Both the position numbers and the translations under genes were made by a program. Shown here piece by piece: positions 1-8,214 of a stretch of 50,103 nt of DNA. The stretch is from CAG-103 sp963627135. GTDB taxonomy: Bacteria; Bacillota; Clostridia; Oscillospirales; Oscillospiraceae. The stretch is taken from NCBI GenBank assembly GCA_963627135.1, contig CAVFZY010000012.1:1-50103 (forward strand). Reading direction: 5' to 3'. A model generated the notes under the pieces. It was given only the letters and a program-made list of their open reading frames with translations, was not told the origin of the DNA and did no database searches. The stretch's first letter is position 1. The number at the start of each line of letters is the position of its first letter.

Positions 1-25
1 TTGGTATTCCCTTTGGCATAAAATT

Positions 26-72
26 CACCCCACTTGTTAGACATTATATCACATTGTCTAACAAATGGGGTG
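26..72. repeat. 47-bp inverted repeat, possible insertion-sequence ends
   Basis: Two 18-base arms (26-43 and 55-72) are reverse complements except for one position and are separated by 11 bases. The inner part of each arm reads TTGTTAGACA / TGTCTAACAA, followed outward by CCCC-rich sequence and, on the right side, by GTGCAGTTCA. From memory this resembles terminal inverted repeats of IS3-family elements, here in head-to-head orientation. It also lies just downstream of the ricT stop on the minus strand, so it could act as that operon's terminator, although the trailing AATTTTATG is a weak U-tract. Confidence 0.5.
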
Positions 73-105
73 CAGTTCAGGATCGGTATGCATCTGTTTT
101 CGTTT

Positions 106-1437
106 TTATTCCGCCGCCGGCGTGCTGGGCGCAGCATTGCCGGGCGTCGTGGACTTGCTGCGTCCGCGTCCGCTGCGGTGGCGGCGGCGATGGCCATCCG
201 TGCGTTTTTCCCCGTTCGGTGCTGCGCCCTCGGCCGGCTTGGCCGCCGGGGCCTTGGCGCAACGCTCGGCATTTTCGCCCGCAGGCTTGTCCCCTGACTT
301 GCGCGCGCCGGATTTGCGGTTGGGCTGGGACTTCTGCCGCGGCTGTCCCTTGGGCTTTGCGCCCTCCTGCACCGGCTGCTCCGCCTTCGGGGCGGTCTGG
401 CCGTCTGCGGGCTTCTTCCCGCCGTGGCCGCGCGAGCGTCGGCGCGGGCGCTTTTTCTTCTCACCGGATTCGGGCGTGCGCGCGGTCTCCGGCTTCTTAT
501 TGCCGTAGACTTCGTCTGCAAAGAGCTGTGGCAACGCCCAGGGATCCTCTTTCGGTTCCTCGTCGCGCACAGGCTTCGGCCGGTCCTTGAGCAGGGACGG
601 CAGCGGTTCGCCCGGCTTTGGGCGGCCGCCGGGGATCACAGCGATCTCGTCGGCCTGATAGTTTTTGAAAACATCCTCACCCTGACCGTCGAGCTTGACT
701 TTCAGGCTGCTGCGCAGGATGTTGACCGACGACACAGTGCCATAGCCGGCGGGCGTCTCGACAAAGGCGCCGACCTTCGGCACGGCCTTGACCAGATCTT
801 CATACGCCGCCTGCTCATAGCGCAGGCAGCACATCAGGCGGCCGCACGCACCGGAGATCTTCGACGGGTTGAGCGACATGGACTGCACTTTCGCCATCTT
901 CGTGGACACAGGCTGAAAGTCGTCCAAAAACTGATTGCAGCAGTACGGGCGGCCGCAGATGCCGATGCCGCCGAGCATCTTCGCCTCATCGCGCACGCCG
1001 ATCTGGCGCAGCTCAATGCGGTTGCGGAACACGGAGGCCAGGTCCTTGACCAGCTCCCGGAAATCAACGCGCCCGTCGGACGTGAAGAAAAACATGGTCT
1101 TGTTGCCCTCAAAGCTGCACTCCACATCGACGAGCTTCATGTCCAGTCCGTGCTCTGCGATCTTCTGCTTGCAGATGGCAAACGCCTCTTTTTCGCGGCG
1201 GCGGTTGATCTCCTCGATACGCAGATCGTCCTTCGTGGCGATGCGCGCCAGCGAGCGCAGCGGCTGCACGACCGTCTCATCCGGCACCGCATGGTTGCCC
1301 TGCACGCACTCGGCCAGCTCCAGCCCGCGCGACGTCTCGACGACCACTTTCTCGCCCGTGCGCACGGCAGTGCCGTGCGGGTCAAAGGAATAGACCTTGC
1401 CGCGGTTTTTGAATTTTACACTGATTACTTCTGTCAA
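106..1437 (-). CDS. ricT: PSP1-domain protein RicT (YaaT) with a long basic tail
   Basis: The family member in Bacillus subtilis forms the RicT/RicF/RicA complex, which binds iron-sulfur clusters and helps RNase Y process mRNAs. The first ~275 residues are a full PSP1 core, with the family's cysteine clusters visible in CGRPYCCNQF and CGRLMCCLRYE. I chose a TTG start at 1437: GTGAGG lies 8 nt upstream, and the start falls 16 nt after the holB stop, whereas earlier in-frame ATGs lie inside holB. The mature-length family protein is about 275 residues; this one has 443. The extra ~165 residues are Lys/Arg/Pro/Ala rich, with stretches such as KKKRPRRRSRGHGGKK, probably disordered and nucleic-acid binding. 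It is the last gene of a holB-ricT operon. Confidence 0.9.
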   Translation of the reverse strand: MTEVISVKFKNRGKVYSFDPHGTAVRTGEKVVVETSRGLELAECVQGNHAVPDETVVQPLRSLARIATKDDLRIEEINRRREKEAFAICKQKIAEHGLDMKLVDVECSFEGNKTMFFFTSDGRVDFRELVKDLASVFRNRIELRQIGVRDEAKMLGGIGICGRPYCCNQFLDDFQPVSTKMAKVQSMSLNPSKISGACGRLMCCLRYEQAAYEDLVKAVPKVGAFVETPAGYGTVSSVNILRSSLKVKLDGQGEDVFKNYQADEIAVIPGGRPKPGEPLPSLLKDRPKPVRDEEPKEDPWALPQLFADEVYGNKKPETARTPESGEKKKRPRRRSRGHGGKKPADGQTAPKAEQPVQEGAKPKGQPRQKSQPNRKSGARKSGDKPAGENAERCAKAPAAKPAEGAAPNGEKRTDGHRRRHRSGRGRSKSTTPGNAAPSTPAAE

Positions 1438-1453
1438 TTTGATATCCTCACTT

Positions 1454-2239
1454 CTAAGCTTTTGCCTGCACGCCCGAAACGGACAGCAGGCCAAAGATAT
1501 GCTTCGTGCCGACATTGGCGCGACGGTAGCGCTCGCAGGTCTCCATCAGGCGAATCTGCTGCGCACACAGCGCCTGCGGCAGCACTGTCTCGTCCGGTTC
1601 CACCAGCAGCTGCACCAGCCGGTGCTGCACGGCAGGGAGAAATGCCGAGAGCGTCTGCGCGTCCATGCCCTCCTGCGCCAGGCACCAGCGCAGGAGCGTC
1701 AGCCGGTCCTGCGACGCGACCGCGCGCAGATAGTCCTCCGCCAAGGCGCGGATCGCATCCGATTCCTGCAGCTGCTCCGCAGGATCGCGCAGCAATGCGC
1801 AGCGCGAGCGCACCGTCGGCAGCAGCAGCTCCGGACTTGCGGCCGCAAGTATGAACGCCGCGCTCTGTGGCGGCTCCTCCAGGAGCTTCAAAAACGCATT
1901 CTGCGCATTGAGATTCATTGTATCCGCCTGACGCAGAACATAGACCTTCTTTTCCGCCTCGCTCGGCAGGATGTACGCCGTGGCCGCGACGCCGCGGATC
2001 TGATCGACCTTGATCGACGGCACCTTGGCGTCCGGATCCGGCGCGACATAGATCACATCCGGATGCACGCCGTCATAGACCTTGCGGCAGTCCCGGCACG
2101 TCCGGCACGGACGCACACCGTCACTGCGGCAGAGCATGGCCGCCGCCAGATCGAGCGAGAGCCGGTCGCGCGCCTGCTCCGACTGGGACACGACAATATA
2201 CGAATGCAGCAGGTGCTCCTGCGGATGAAATTGCAGCAT
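1454..2239 (-). CDS. holB: DNA polymerase III delta-prime subunit (HolB)
   Basis: Clamp-loader subunit that helps load the beta sliding clamp on DNA. The N-terminal AAA+ like region carries a four-cysteine zinc module (CRSDGVRPCRTCRDCRK, residues ~36-52) typical of DnaX and delta-prime proteins. It is followed by NLNAQNAFLKLLEEPP, the signature around sensor and helix regions of HolB, and by the S-R-C of LPTVRSRC. No classical Walker A is present, as is common in delta-prime. The ATG at 2239 has AAAGGAG 7 nt upstream and is preferred to the ATG seven codons earlier. The protein has 261 residues, somewhat short for the family. A sigma-A promoter lies directly upstream and ricT follows 16 nt downstream. 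Confidence 0.88.
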   Translation of the reverse strand: MLQFHPQEHLLHSYIVVSQSEQARDRLSLDLAAAMLCRSDGVRPCRTCRDCRKVYDGVHPDVIYVAPDPDAKVPSIKVDQIRGVAATAYILPSEAEKKVYVLRQADTMNLNAQNAFLKLLEEPPQSAAFILAAASPELLLPTVRSRCALLRDPAEQLQESDAIRALAEDYLRAVASQDRLTLLRWCLAQEGMDAQTLSAFLPAVQHRLVQLLVEPDETVLPQALCAQQIRLMETCERYRRANVGTKHIFGLLSVSGVQAKA

Positions 2240-2269
2240 ACGCGCGCTCCTTTCCAGCATACATTGTCT

Positions 2270-2298
2270 ATTTTACCCGCTGCGGCCGAATTCGTCAA
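2270..2298 (-). promoter_or_regulatory. Sigma-A promoter of holB-ricT
   Basis: On the minus strand TTGACG (2293-2298) is followed after exactly 17 nt by TAAAAT (2270-2275). The predicted start is about 25-30 nt before the holB start codon. Confidence 0.75.
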
Positions 2299-2318
2299 TC
2301 ACTATTGCATTTCAGGAA

Positions 2319-2354
2319 ATAAAAACAGGCGGTGCGCTCAAGCACACCGCCTGT
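2319..2354 (-). terminator. Intrinsic terminator of the beta-propeller lipoprotein gene
   Basis: A 10-bp perfect stem (ACAGGCGGTG / CACCGCCTGT) is followed on the minus strand by TTTTTATTTC. It sits 17 nt past the stop codon at 2372. Confidence 0.85.
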
Positions 2355-2371
2355 CAGAATCTTCACTTCAT

Positions 2372-4243
2372 TCATCCGCGCGGGATAATCGCCTGCGCCA
2401 CGTTCTCAAGCGTGCCCAGATCGAGCACGTTCACCTGGTCGGAACCGACGACATAAAAGTAGTCGCCAATGTACAGGCCGCGGTTGTTCTCGTCCCACTG
2501 CGAGACGGGAATCTCCTTACGCAGCGTGAAGCCGTCGTCCGCCGAATAGCCGTAGACGAGGTAGCTGTTTTCCGCCGGGAAAGCGATGAGGTCCTTGCCG
2601 CTGTCCACCAGGATCGCCTTATGGTTATACAATGCCTCGCTGTAGTCGGCGTCGATGGTCTGCGTGTGCAGATCGTACAGCTCGGCGGGGTCGGACGTGT
2701 CGATCATGACGAGCTTCATGCCGTCCACGGTCATGCCATCGACCGCCTGCGTCTCCATGCCGAGACCGAAAAGCAGCCCGTCCGACCAGACGTGCAGATA
2801 GTCTGAATAACCGCTGAGCTTGAGTTCACCGACGACCTTCAGGTTTGCCGGGTCCGCGAGATCGACCGCAAAGACCGGATCCGTCTGGCGGTAGGTGCAC
2901 AGATAACCGTAATCTCCATCAAAGCGCGCGGAGAACACCGTCTCCCCTTCTGCGAGTCCGGCCACGCTGCCGACGGTGTTCAGGTCACTGTCGAGCACGT
3001 AGACATCATTGCGCGTCTGCGTGGCGTCGTCATTCGTTTTCGTGTTTTCAAAATCATGCTTTTCATCGCGGTAGACGCTGTAGGAATACGTCTGCTCGGT
3101 CGTGGCCATGCGCAGATAGCCGTCCCGCTCGTCGAGCGAAAACTGGTTGTTGAGCGCACCTGCCACAGCGCCGTTGGCGGCGAAGGTGAGCTTGCCGTCC
3201 GTGACCGCGAAGCGGTTGACCGCCGTGTTGACGCTCGAAGTGTAGTCCGTGACCGTGTAGCTGCCGTCTTTATATGTCTTGCCCGCGCCGTCATCGTAGA
3301 CACTCGTGCACAGGTAGAGATTCTCCGCCGTCATATACACCGTCTCCCCGCCGCCGAGCACAGCCTGGCTGGAGAGCCGGGTGCCGGACGCGATATCATA
3401 CGACGCCGCGACCGCGTAAGTCATGGAGTTTTCATACGGCATGAGGCCGATGCTGTCGCATGGCACGACCGACGCCGTGCCTTCGTCATACAGCCGGGGC
3501 GCAAACGTGGCCTCATCACCCTTCTCAGGCGCATCGGGATAATACGACGTGCACAGGTAGAGCACGCCGCCGATCATGCGCGAGGCAATCTCGTAACCGT
3601 CCTGACCAAGCGACTGGACCAGTGTCGGGGCCGCCGGATCGGAAACGTCATAAATATCGACCGTGACATAGTTATTGCCGCTACCGGAAAGCTCATCCGA
3701 GGAAGTGTCGCTGCCCGTCCAGTCGGTATACGACGAGAGGACGACCGCGCGGCCATCCGCGAGATACAGTTCCAGCGGCAGCTTTTCCTGCGTGTGGGCC
3801 CGGCCGTCCTCAGTCGTTGTCTGCTCCCAGTCCTGCCCGACGAACACGTTGGACACATCCGTGACGTCCGCGCCGTCCGCCTGCATGACGATCAGCTCGC
3901 TGCCGCGCAGGATATAGATATACGTACCGTCGGTCTTGACGATGTCGCCCTCGTCCACGCCTGCGACCTGTACGTTCGTTCCGGAGTAGAACGTACCCTC
4001 GCCGTCGTCCTTGCCGCCGGTCTCCGGCTCGCTGGAAGCCGCGTCGGACATATTGAGAGACTTGTCGCGGTCTGCGATCGCTTTCTGCACATCGATCAGC
4101 GCGGAATAGACCTCACTGTAGCTCTTGGCAAAGGTCAGGCCGCCGGCCGTCACCGTTTTGCCGGTCTGGCCGCCCGCTACGCAGGCGGTCAGCAGCATAA
4201 GCGGCAGGCACAGCACCAGAAATCCTGAAAGAAACTTTTTCAT
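2372..4243 (-). CDS. Beta-propeller domain lipoprotein (PF09826-like)
   Basis: Surface lipoprotein of unknown function, 623 residues. The first 21 residues are a lipoprotein signal with lipobox LTAC. The rest consists of repeated beta-rich blades, e.g. VDEGDIVKTDGTYIYILRGS, VNVLDLGTLENV, and YLHVWSDGLLFGLG. The phrase GTNVQVAGVDEGDIVKTDG is the hallmark opening of the Beta_propel family found in secreted proteins of Firmicutes and archaea. The start has AGAGGTG 6 nt upstream. It is a single-gene unit with its own promoter (4278-4306) and terminator (2319-2354). No catalytic residues could be assigned; a protein-binding scaffold role is only a guess. Confidence 0.8.
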   Translation of the reverse strand: MKKFLSGFLVLCLPLMLLTACVAGGQTGKTVTAGGLTFAKSYSEVYSALIDVQKAIADRDKSLNMSDAASSEPETGGKDDGEGTFYSGTNVQVAGVDEGDIVKTDGTYIYILRGSELIVMQADGADVTDVSNVFVGQDWEQTTTEDGRAHTQEKLPLELYLADGRAVVLSSYTDWTGSDTSSDELSGSGNNYVTVDIYDVSDPAAPTLVQSLGQDGYEIASRMIGGVLYLCTSYYPDAPEKGDEATFAPRLYDEGTASVVPCDSIGLMPYENSMTYAVAASYDIASGTRLSSQAVLGGGETVYMTAENLYLCTSVYDDGAGKTYKDGSYTVTDYTSSVNTAVNRFAVTDGKLTFAANGAVAGALNNQFSLDERDGYLRMATTEQTYSYSVYRDEKHDFENTKTNDDATQTRNDVYVLDSDLNTVGSVAGLAEGETVFSARFDGDYGYLCTYRQTDPVFAVDLADPANLKVVGELKLSGYSDYLHVWSDGLLFGLGMETQAVDGMTVDGMKLVMIDTSDPAELYDLHTQTIDADYSEALYNHKAILVDSGKDLIAFPAENSYLVYGYSADDGFTLRKEIPVSQWDENNRGLYIGDYFYVVGSDQVNVLDLGTLENVAQAIIPRG

Positions 4244-4277
4244 AGCACACCTCTATGGTTCGATGGTTTTCAACTGC

Positions 4278-4306
4278 ATTGTACAGGATTGGACGCGCAC
4301 GGTCAA
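4278..4306 (-). promoter_or_regulatory. Sigma-A promoter of the beta-propeller lipoprotein
   Basis: TTGACC (4301-4306) and TACAAT (4278-4283) on the minus strand are separated by 17 nt, about 35 nt upstream of the start codon. Confidence 0.75.
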
Positions 4307-4316
4307 GGAATGTTCC

Positions 4317-4352
4317 GAAAAAACGGAAGGACGCCCGCAGGCATCCTTCCGT
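4317..4352 (-). terminator. Intrinsic terminator of the liv operon
   Basis: A 13-bp stem (4323-4335 with 4340-4352, one G-U type mismatch) is followed on the minus strand by six T. It lies 17 nt after the livF stop. Confidence 0.9.
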
Positions 4353-4368
4353 CTGATGGCGTATGCAG

Positions 4369-5079
4369 TTATGCGCCGAGGTACGCCGCGCGCACCGCGT
4401 CATTCGTCATCAGAGCCTCACCGCTGCCGGTGAGCGTGATGCGGCCGGTCTCGAGCACGTAGCCGACATCAGCGATTTTGAGGGCCATGTTCGCGTTCTG
4501 CTCGATGAGTAGGATCGTCACGCCCTGCTTGTTGATCTCCTGAATGATGGAGAAGATATCGCGCACGACCAGCGGCGCAAGACCGAGCGAAGGCTCGTCC
4601 ATCATGAGCAGCTTCGGGCGGCTCATGAGCGCACGGCCGACCGCGAGCATCTGCTGCTCGCCGCCGGAGAGCGTACCGCCGGCCTGCCAGCTGCGCTCTT
4701 TCAGGCGCGGAAACAGGCTGTAGACCCACTCGATATCCTCCGACAGATCATCCTTGCGCAGGTAGGCGCCGATCTTGAGGTTTTCCAGCACGGTCATGTC
4801 CGGGAAAATGCGCCGTCCCTCCGGCACCAGCGTCACGCCCTGCGTCACGATCTGGGTCGGGTCCTTGCCGGTGATGTCCTCTCCCCGGAACGTGATCTTG
4901 CCGCCGCTCGGCTTGACGAGGCCGGAGATCGTGCGCAGCGTGGAGCTCTTGCCGGCACCGTTGGAGCCGATCAGCGTGACGATCTGCCCCTCTTGGACAT
5001 CGAACGAAATGCCTTTGACGGCCTCAATGCCGCCGTAGTTCACCTGCAGGTCTTCAATTTTCAGAATCGTTTCACTCAT
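4369..5079 (-). CDS. livF: Branched-chain amino-acid ABC transporter ATPase LivF
   Basis: Cytoplasmic ATPase that powers uptake through LivHM. Visible motifs are Walker A GSNGAGKS, the ABC signature LSGGEQQ, Walker B LLMMDEPS and the H-loop replaced as LLIEQN, which is characteristic of LivF. At 236 residues it has the standard length. The start ATG (5079) overlaps the last 8 nt of livG, which points to translational coupling. An ATG nine codons earlier would extend into livG without its own ribosome-binding site. It is the last gene of livHMGF. Confidence 0.93.
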   Translation of the reverse strand: MSETILKIEDLQVNYGGIEAVKGISFDVQEGQIVTLIGSNGAGKSSTLRTISGLVKPSGGKITFRGEDITGKDPTQIVTQGVTLVPEGRRIFPDMTVLENLKIGAYLRKDDLSEDIEWVYSLFPRLKERSWQAGGTLSGGEQQMLAVGRALMSRPKLLMMDEPSLGLAPLVVRDIFSIIQEINKQGVTILLIEQNANMALKIADVGYVLETGRITLTGSGEALMTNDAVRAAYLGA

Positions 5080-5983
5080 CTTCCACAACCCCCAGATAGG
5101 CGTCAATGACGTGCTGATTGTTCTGGATCTCCTGCGGGATGCCCTCGGCGATCTCGCTGCCGAAGTCGATGACGTAAATGTAATCGGAGATCCGCATGAC
5201 CAGATCCATATGGTGCTCGATCAGGAAGATCGTCAGGCCGTATTTATCGCGCAACTCGTGGATAAACGCCGCGAGCTCGAGCGTCTCCTGCGGGTTCATG
5301 CCGGCCGCCGGCTCATCGAGCAGCAGCAGTTTCGGATCCGTCGCCAGCGCACGGGCGATCTCCAGCCGGCGCTGGATGCCATAGGGCAGGCTCGTCGCGA
5401 TGTCGTCCTTGTATTTCTCCAGCCCCTGCTCCACGAGCAATGCCATGGTCTCGTCGCGCATGCGCTTTTCTTCCTTGGCGTTGCCGCGGAAGGTCGCGGA
5501 AAACACGTTCTGCCTGGCACGCATGTGCTTTGCCACGAGCACGTTTTCAAACACCGTCATGCTCTTCCACAGGCGGATATTCTGGAACGTGCGTGCGATG
5601 CCAAGGCGCGTGATCTTGTCCGGCGTCGGCGAGACGATCTTGCCTGTCCCGGCCAGCGGATCGCGCGCGAGCATCTGCTCTTTCGTCTCGTCGGCCGGAT
5701 GATACTCCGCCGTATAGAGCAGCGGGTTTTCGCCCTTGTAGAGCTTTTTCATCTTCCCGGTCGGATGGTTGCGGACCATCGGCTCGTCGAGGAATTTGAC
5801 GAGGCCATTCGTCGGCTCATACACGCCGGTGATGCAGTTGAAGGCCGTGGTCTTACCGGCACCGTTCGGGCCGATGAGCGCCACGATCTGCCCCTCGGGG
5901 ATATGCAGCGACAGGTTGTTGACCGCCACGACGCCGCCGAACTGCATCGTAATATTTTCCACGCTGAGGATGTCTTTACTCAT
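5072..5983 (-). CDS. livG: Branched-chain amino-acid ABC transporter ATPase LivG
   Basis: Second ATPase of the importer. It has Walker A GPNGAGKTT, signature LPYGIQRRLEIARAL and Walker B LLLLDEPAAGMNP; the last two are the usual LivG forms. The protein has 303 residues, around 45 more than typical LivG. The extra part lies around residues 60-110 (PTGKMKKLYKGENP...ADETKEQMLARDPL), between Walker A and the Q-loop region. The start ATG at 5983 has GAGGAGG upstream and overlaps the livM stop by 8 nt. Confidence 0.92.
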   Translation of the reverse strand: MSKDILSVENITMQFGGVVAVNNLSLHIPEGQIVALIGPNGAGKTTAFNCITGVYEPTNGLVKFLDEPMVRNHPTGKMKKLYKGENPLLYTAEYHPADETKEQMLARDPLAGTGKIVSPTPDKITRLGIARTFQNIRLWKSMTVFENVLVAKHMRARQNVFSATFRGNAKEEKRMRDETMALLVEQGLEKYKDDIATSLPYGIQRRLEIARALATDPKLLLLDEPAAGMNPQETLELAAFIHELRDKYGLTIFLIEHHMDLVMRISDYIYVIDFGSEIAEGIPQEIQNNQHVIDAYLGVVEDE

Positions 5984-7178
5984 CTGCTTTGCCCTCCTCA
6001 ACTACGTTCTTTTTGGCCTTTTTCGCTCGCTTGCGGAACAGATCCGGCAGCTCTCGCTCACCCATGATGCCCTTGCGGAAGAAGAGCACGACGATCATGA
6101 TGATGATCGAGAACACGACCATACGGAAGCCATTGCGCAGCAGCGGCACCTTGAACGCGCCGATGTACGCCTCATTGTCGAGGAAGCGCAACCACCATTC
6201 GGAGCAGGCGATGTACAGGAAGGAGGCGATGCAGCTGCCGGAAACGGAGCCGATGCCGCCGATGACGACGATGAGCAGGATCTCATATGTCATGGCCGAA
6301 GTAAACACCTTGGCCTGCACAGTCGTGGCAAACATGGCAAAGAGCGCGCCCGACACGCCCGCGAAAAACGAGCTGATGACAAACGACAGGCTCTTGTGCT
6401 TGGCGAGGTTCACGCCCATGGCCTCCGCAGCGATCTCATCGTCGCGGATCGCTTTGAAGGCGCGGCCGTAGGACGAGTTGATGAGCAGAACAATGAGGAA
6501 GATGCAGATGCCGGCAAGCAAAATCGGCACGACCGCGCTCAGGCGGAAAATGACCTTGCCGGAAGCATTCGTGATGTTAAAATCCGCAAACGTCGGATAG
6601 CCCTTGAGGATGTTGGCGCCGTTGGTGACCTTGCCGAGCGTCTGCCACTGAAAAATGGCGCGCAGGATCTCGGCAAAGCCGAGCGTGGCGATGGCCAGAT
6701 AGTCGCTCTTGAGGCGCAGGACCGGCAGACCGATCAGATACGCAAAGAACGCGGCGATCAGGCCCGCGAAAATAATGGCCACGAGCACGCCGAGCACCAG
6801 ACTCACGCCGCCGCCGAAGCCGGTGGTGCCGAACAGATGCTGGAACATCTCCTGGAAGGAGAAGTGGATGCTCGAACCCTCGAAGAGGTAATACACGCTG
6901 TCACGCGCGGCGTCCGGGATCATGAAGATCGCATAGGCATACGCGCCGAGGAGCATGAAGCCCGCCTGTCCGAGCGAGAACAAGCCGGTAAAGCCGTTGA
7001 GCAGGTTCATGGACACGGCGACGAGCGAGTACACAGCGCCCTTTTTAATGACCGTAAAGAGCAGGGAGCCGGGAGCCATCACATTTTCCAGCACCATCGT
7101 CACGAGCGTGAGCACGAGCACGATGGCGAAGGTGATCAGATTGCCGCGGCGCGCTTCTTTGTCTTTCGCTTTCAGCAC
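5976..7178 (-). CDS. livM: Branched-chain amino-acid ABC transporter permease LivM
   Basis: Integral membrane permease, 400 residues, with about nine to ten hydrophobic segments. Family motifs include NGFTGLFSLGQAGFMLLGAY, RLKSDYLAIATLGF and AAEAMGVNLAKHKSLSFVISSFFAGVSGALFA, the cytoplasmic loop that contacts the ATPases. The C-terminal ~35 residues are highly charged (FRKRAKKAKKNVVEEGKADE). It lies 14 nt after livH and overlaps livG. Confidence 0.93.
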   Translation of the reverse strand: MLKAKDKEARRGNLITFAIVLVLTLVTMVLENVMAPGSLLFTVIKKGAVYSLVAVSMNLLNGFTGLFSLGQAGFMLLGAYAYAIFMIPDAARDSVYYLFEGSSIHFSFQEMFQHLFGTTGFGGGVSLVLGVLVAIIFAGLIAAFFAYLIGLPVLRLKSDYLAIATLGFAEILRAIFQWQTLGKVTNGANILKGYPTFADFNITNASGKVIFRLSAVVPILLAGICIFLIVLLINSSYGRAFKAIRDDEIAAEAMGVNLAKHKSLSFVISSFFAGVSGALFAMFATTVQAKVFTSAMTYEILLIVVIGGIGSVSGSCIASFLYIACSEWWLRFLDNEAYIGAFKVPLLRNGFRMVVFSIIIMIVVLFFRKGIMGERELPDLFRKRAKKAKKNVVEEGKADE

Positions 7179-7192
7179 AGTGATCCCCCCTC

Positions 7193-8068
7193 TCAGACTT
7201 TGTCCGTGGCCTTTTCACCGAACAGGCCGGTGGGCTTGACCACGAGGACGACGATCAGCAGCGCGAACGTGAACGCATCGGAAAACACCGTCATGCTGGT
7301 GCCCTTGATGAGCGTTTCACAGATACCGATGATGAACGCGCCGATGACGGCGCCGGGGATCGAACCGATGCCGCCGAACACTGCCGCAACAAATGCCTTC
7401 AGGCCGGGCATGGCGCCGGAGGTGGGGATGACGGTCGGATAGTTCGTGAAGTACAGCAGCGAGCCGACGGCCGCCAGGAACGAGCCGATGATAAACGTCA
7501 CGGAGATGACCTTGTTGATCTTGATGCCCATGAGCTGGCTGGTCTCGAAATCCTTCGCGACCGCGCGCATGGCCATGCCGATCTTCGTATGGTTGATGAG
7601 CCACTGCAGCAGCAGCACGAGTACGATCACGAGCACGGGCGTGATGACCGTGACCCAGTGTGTGGACGCGCCGAGGATCGTGACCGTGCCGGACACGAAC
7701 GGCAGCGACGGATACGTCTGCGGCTGGCCGCCGGTGGCGTACAGCGCCACGTTCTGCAGCAGGTAGCTCACGCCGATGGCCGAGATCATGACGGACATAC
7801 GCGGTGCGCTGCGCAGGGGCTTATAGGCCGCGCGCTCGATGACGAAGCCGAGCAGGACCGTCAGCACGAGCATGAGCGGAATGGATACGTACACCGGCAG
7901 GGACGCGCACATGAAGACCATCATGAGGCCTGCACACATGAACACGTCGCCGTGGGCGAAGTTAATCAGACGCAGGATGCCGTAGACCATCGTATAGCCG
8001 ATGGCGATCAGGGCATACTGGCCGCCCAGCGAAACGCCGGATAAAATTTGTGCGACTAGAAATTCCAT
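7193..8068 (-). CDS. livH: Branched-chain amino-acid ABC transporter permease LivH
   Basis: Partner permease, 291 residues, with seven to eight membrane segments. It shows the LivH hallmarks GGQYALIAIGYTMVYGILRLINFAHGD at the N-terminus and MGIKINKVISVTFIIGSFLAAVGSLL in the ATPase-contact loop. GAGAGGG precedes the ATG. It is the first gene of the livHMGF block and is separated from the binding-protein gene livJ by two RNA hairpins. Confidence 0.93.
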   Translation of the reverse strand: MEFLVAQILSGVSLGGQYALIAIGYTMVYGILRLINFAHGDVFMCAGLMMVFMCASLPVYVSIPLMLVLTVLLGFVIERAAYKPLRSAPRMSVMISAIGVSYLLQNVALYATGGQPQTYPSLPFVSGTVTILGASTHWVTVITPVLVIVLVLLLQWLINHTKIGMAMRAVAKDFETSQLMGIKINKVISVTFIIGSFLAAVGSLLYFTNYPTVIPTSGAMPGLKAFVAAVFGGIGSIPGAVIGAFIIGICETLIKGTSMTVFSDAFTFALLIVVLVVKPTGLFGEKATDKV

Positions 8069-8105
8069 CTGTTTCCCTCTCTATCGTTTCCAAATGCGGA
8101 CATTC

Positions 8106-8150
8106 AGCCGCCGCGAAAACCGTGGAGCTTCCGCGGCTTTCGCAGCGGCT
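8106..8150 (-). other. Long stable hairpin between livJ and livH
   Basis: Outer arms (8106-8118 and 8138-8150) pair over 13 positions with one mismatch. The inner arms (8120-8126 and 8130-8136) continue the stem around a three-base loop. There is no U-tract, so it is not itself a terminator. It may protect the 3' end of a livJ-only transcript or be a REP-like element. Confidence 0.6.
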
Positions 8151-8162
8151 CAAAATCCCAAA

Positions 8163-8182
8163 GGGGGAGCCGAAGCTCCCCC
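8163..8182 (-). terminator. Attenuator hairpin after livJ with UUCG loop
   Basis: On the minus strand an 8-bp stem GGGGGAGC / GCTCCCCC closes a C(UUCG)G tetraloop and is followed by TTTGGGATTTTG. It lies 33 nt after the livJ stop. A partial terminator here would give more binding protein than permease, which is the usual need in ABC importers. Confidence 0.7.
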
Positions 8183-8214
8183 CGGATTTTTGGATCTCAG
8201 ACCAATGCAGAAGC

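Noticed and set aside
1397..2806. A 469-codon plus-strand frame across holB and the beta-propeller gene
   Set aside because: It crosses two genes, a promoter and a terminator on the other strand; the composition is a shadow of GC-rich coding.
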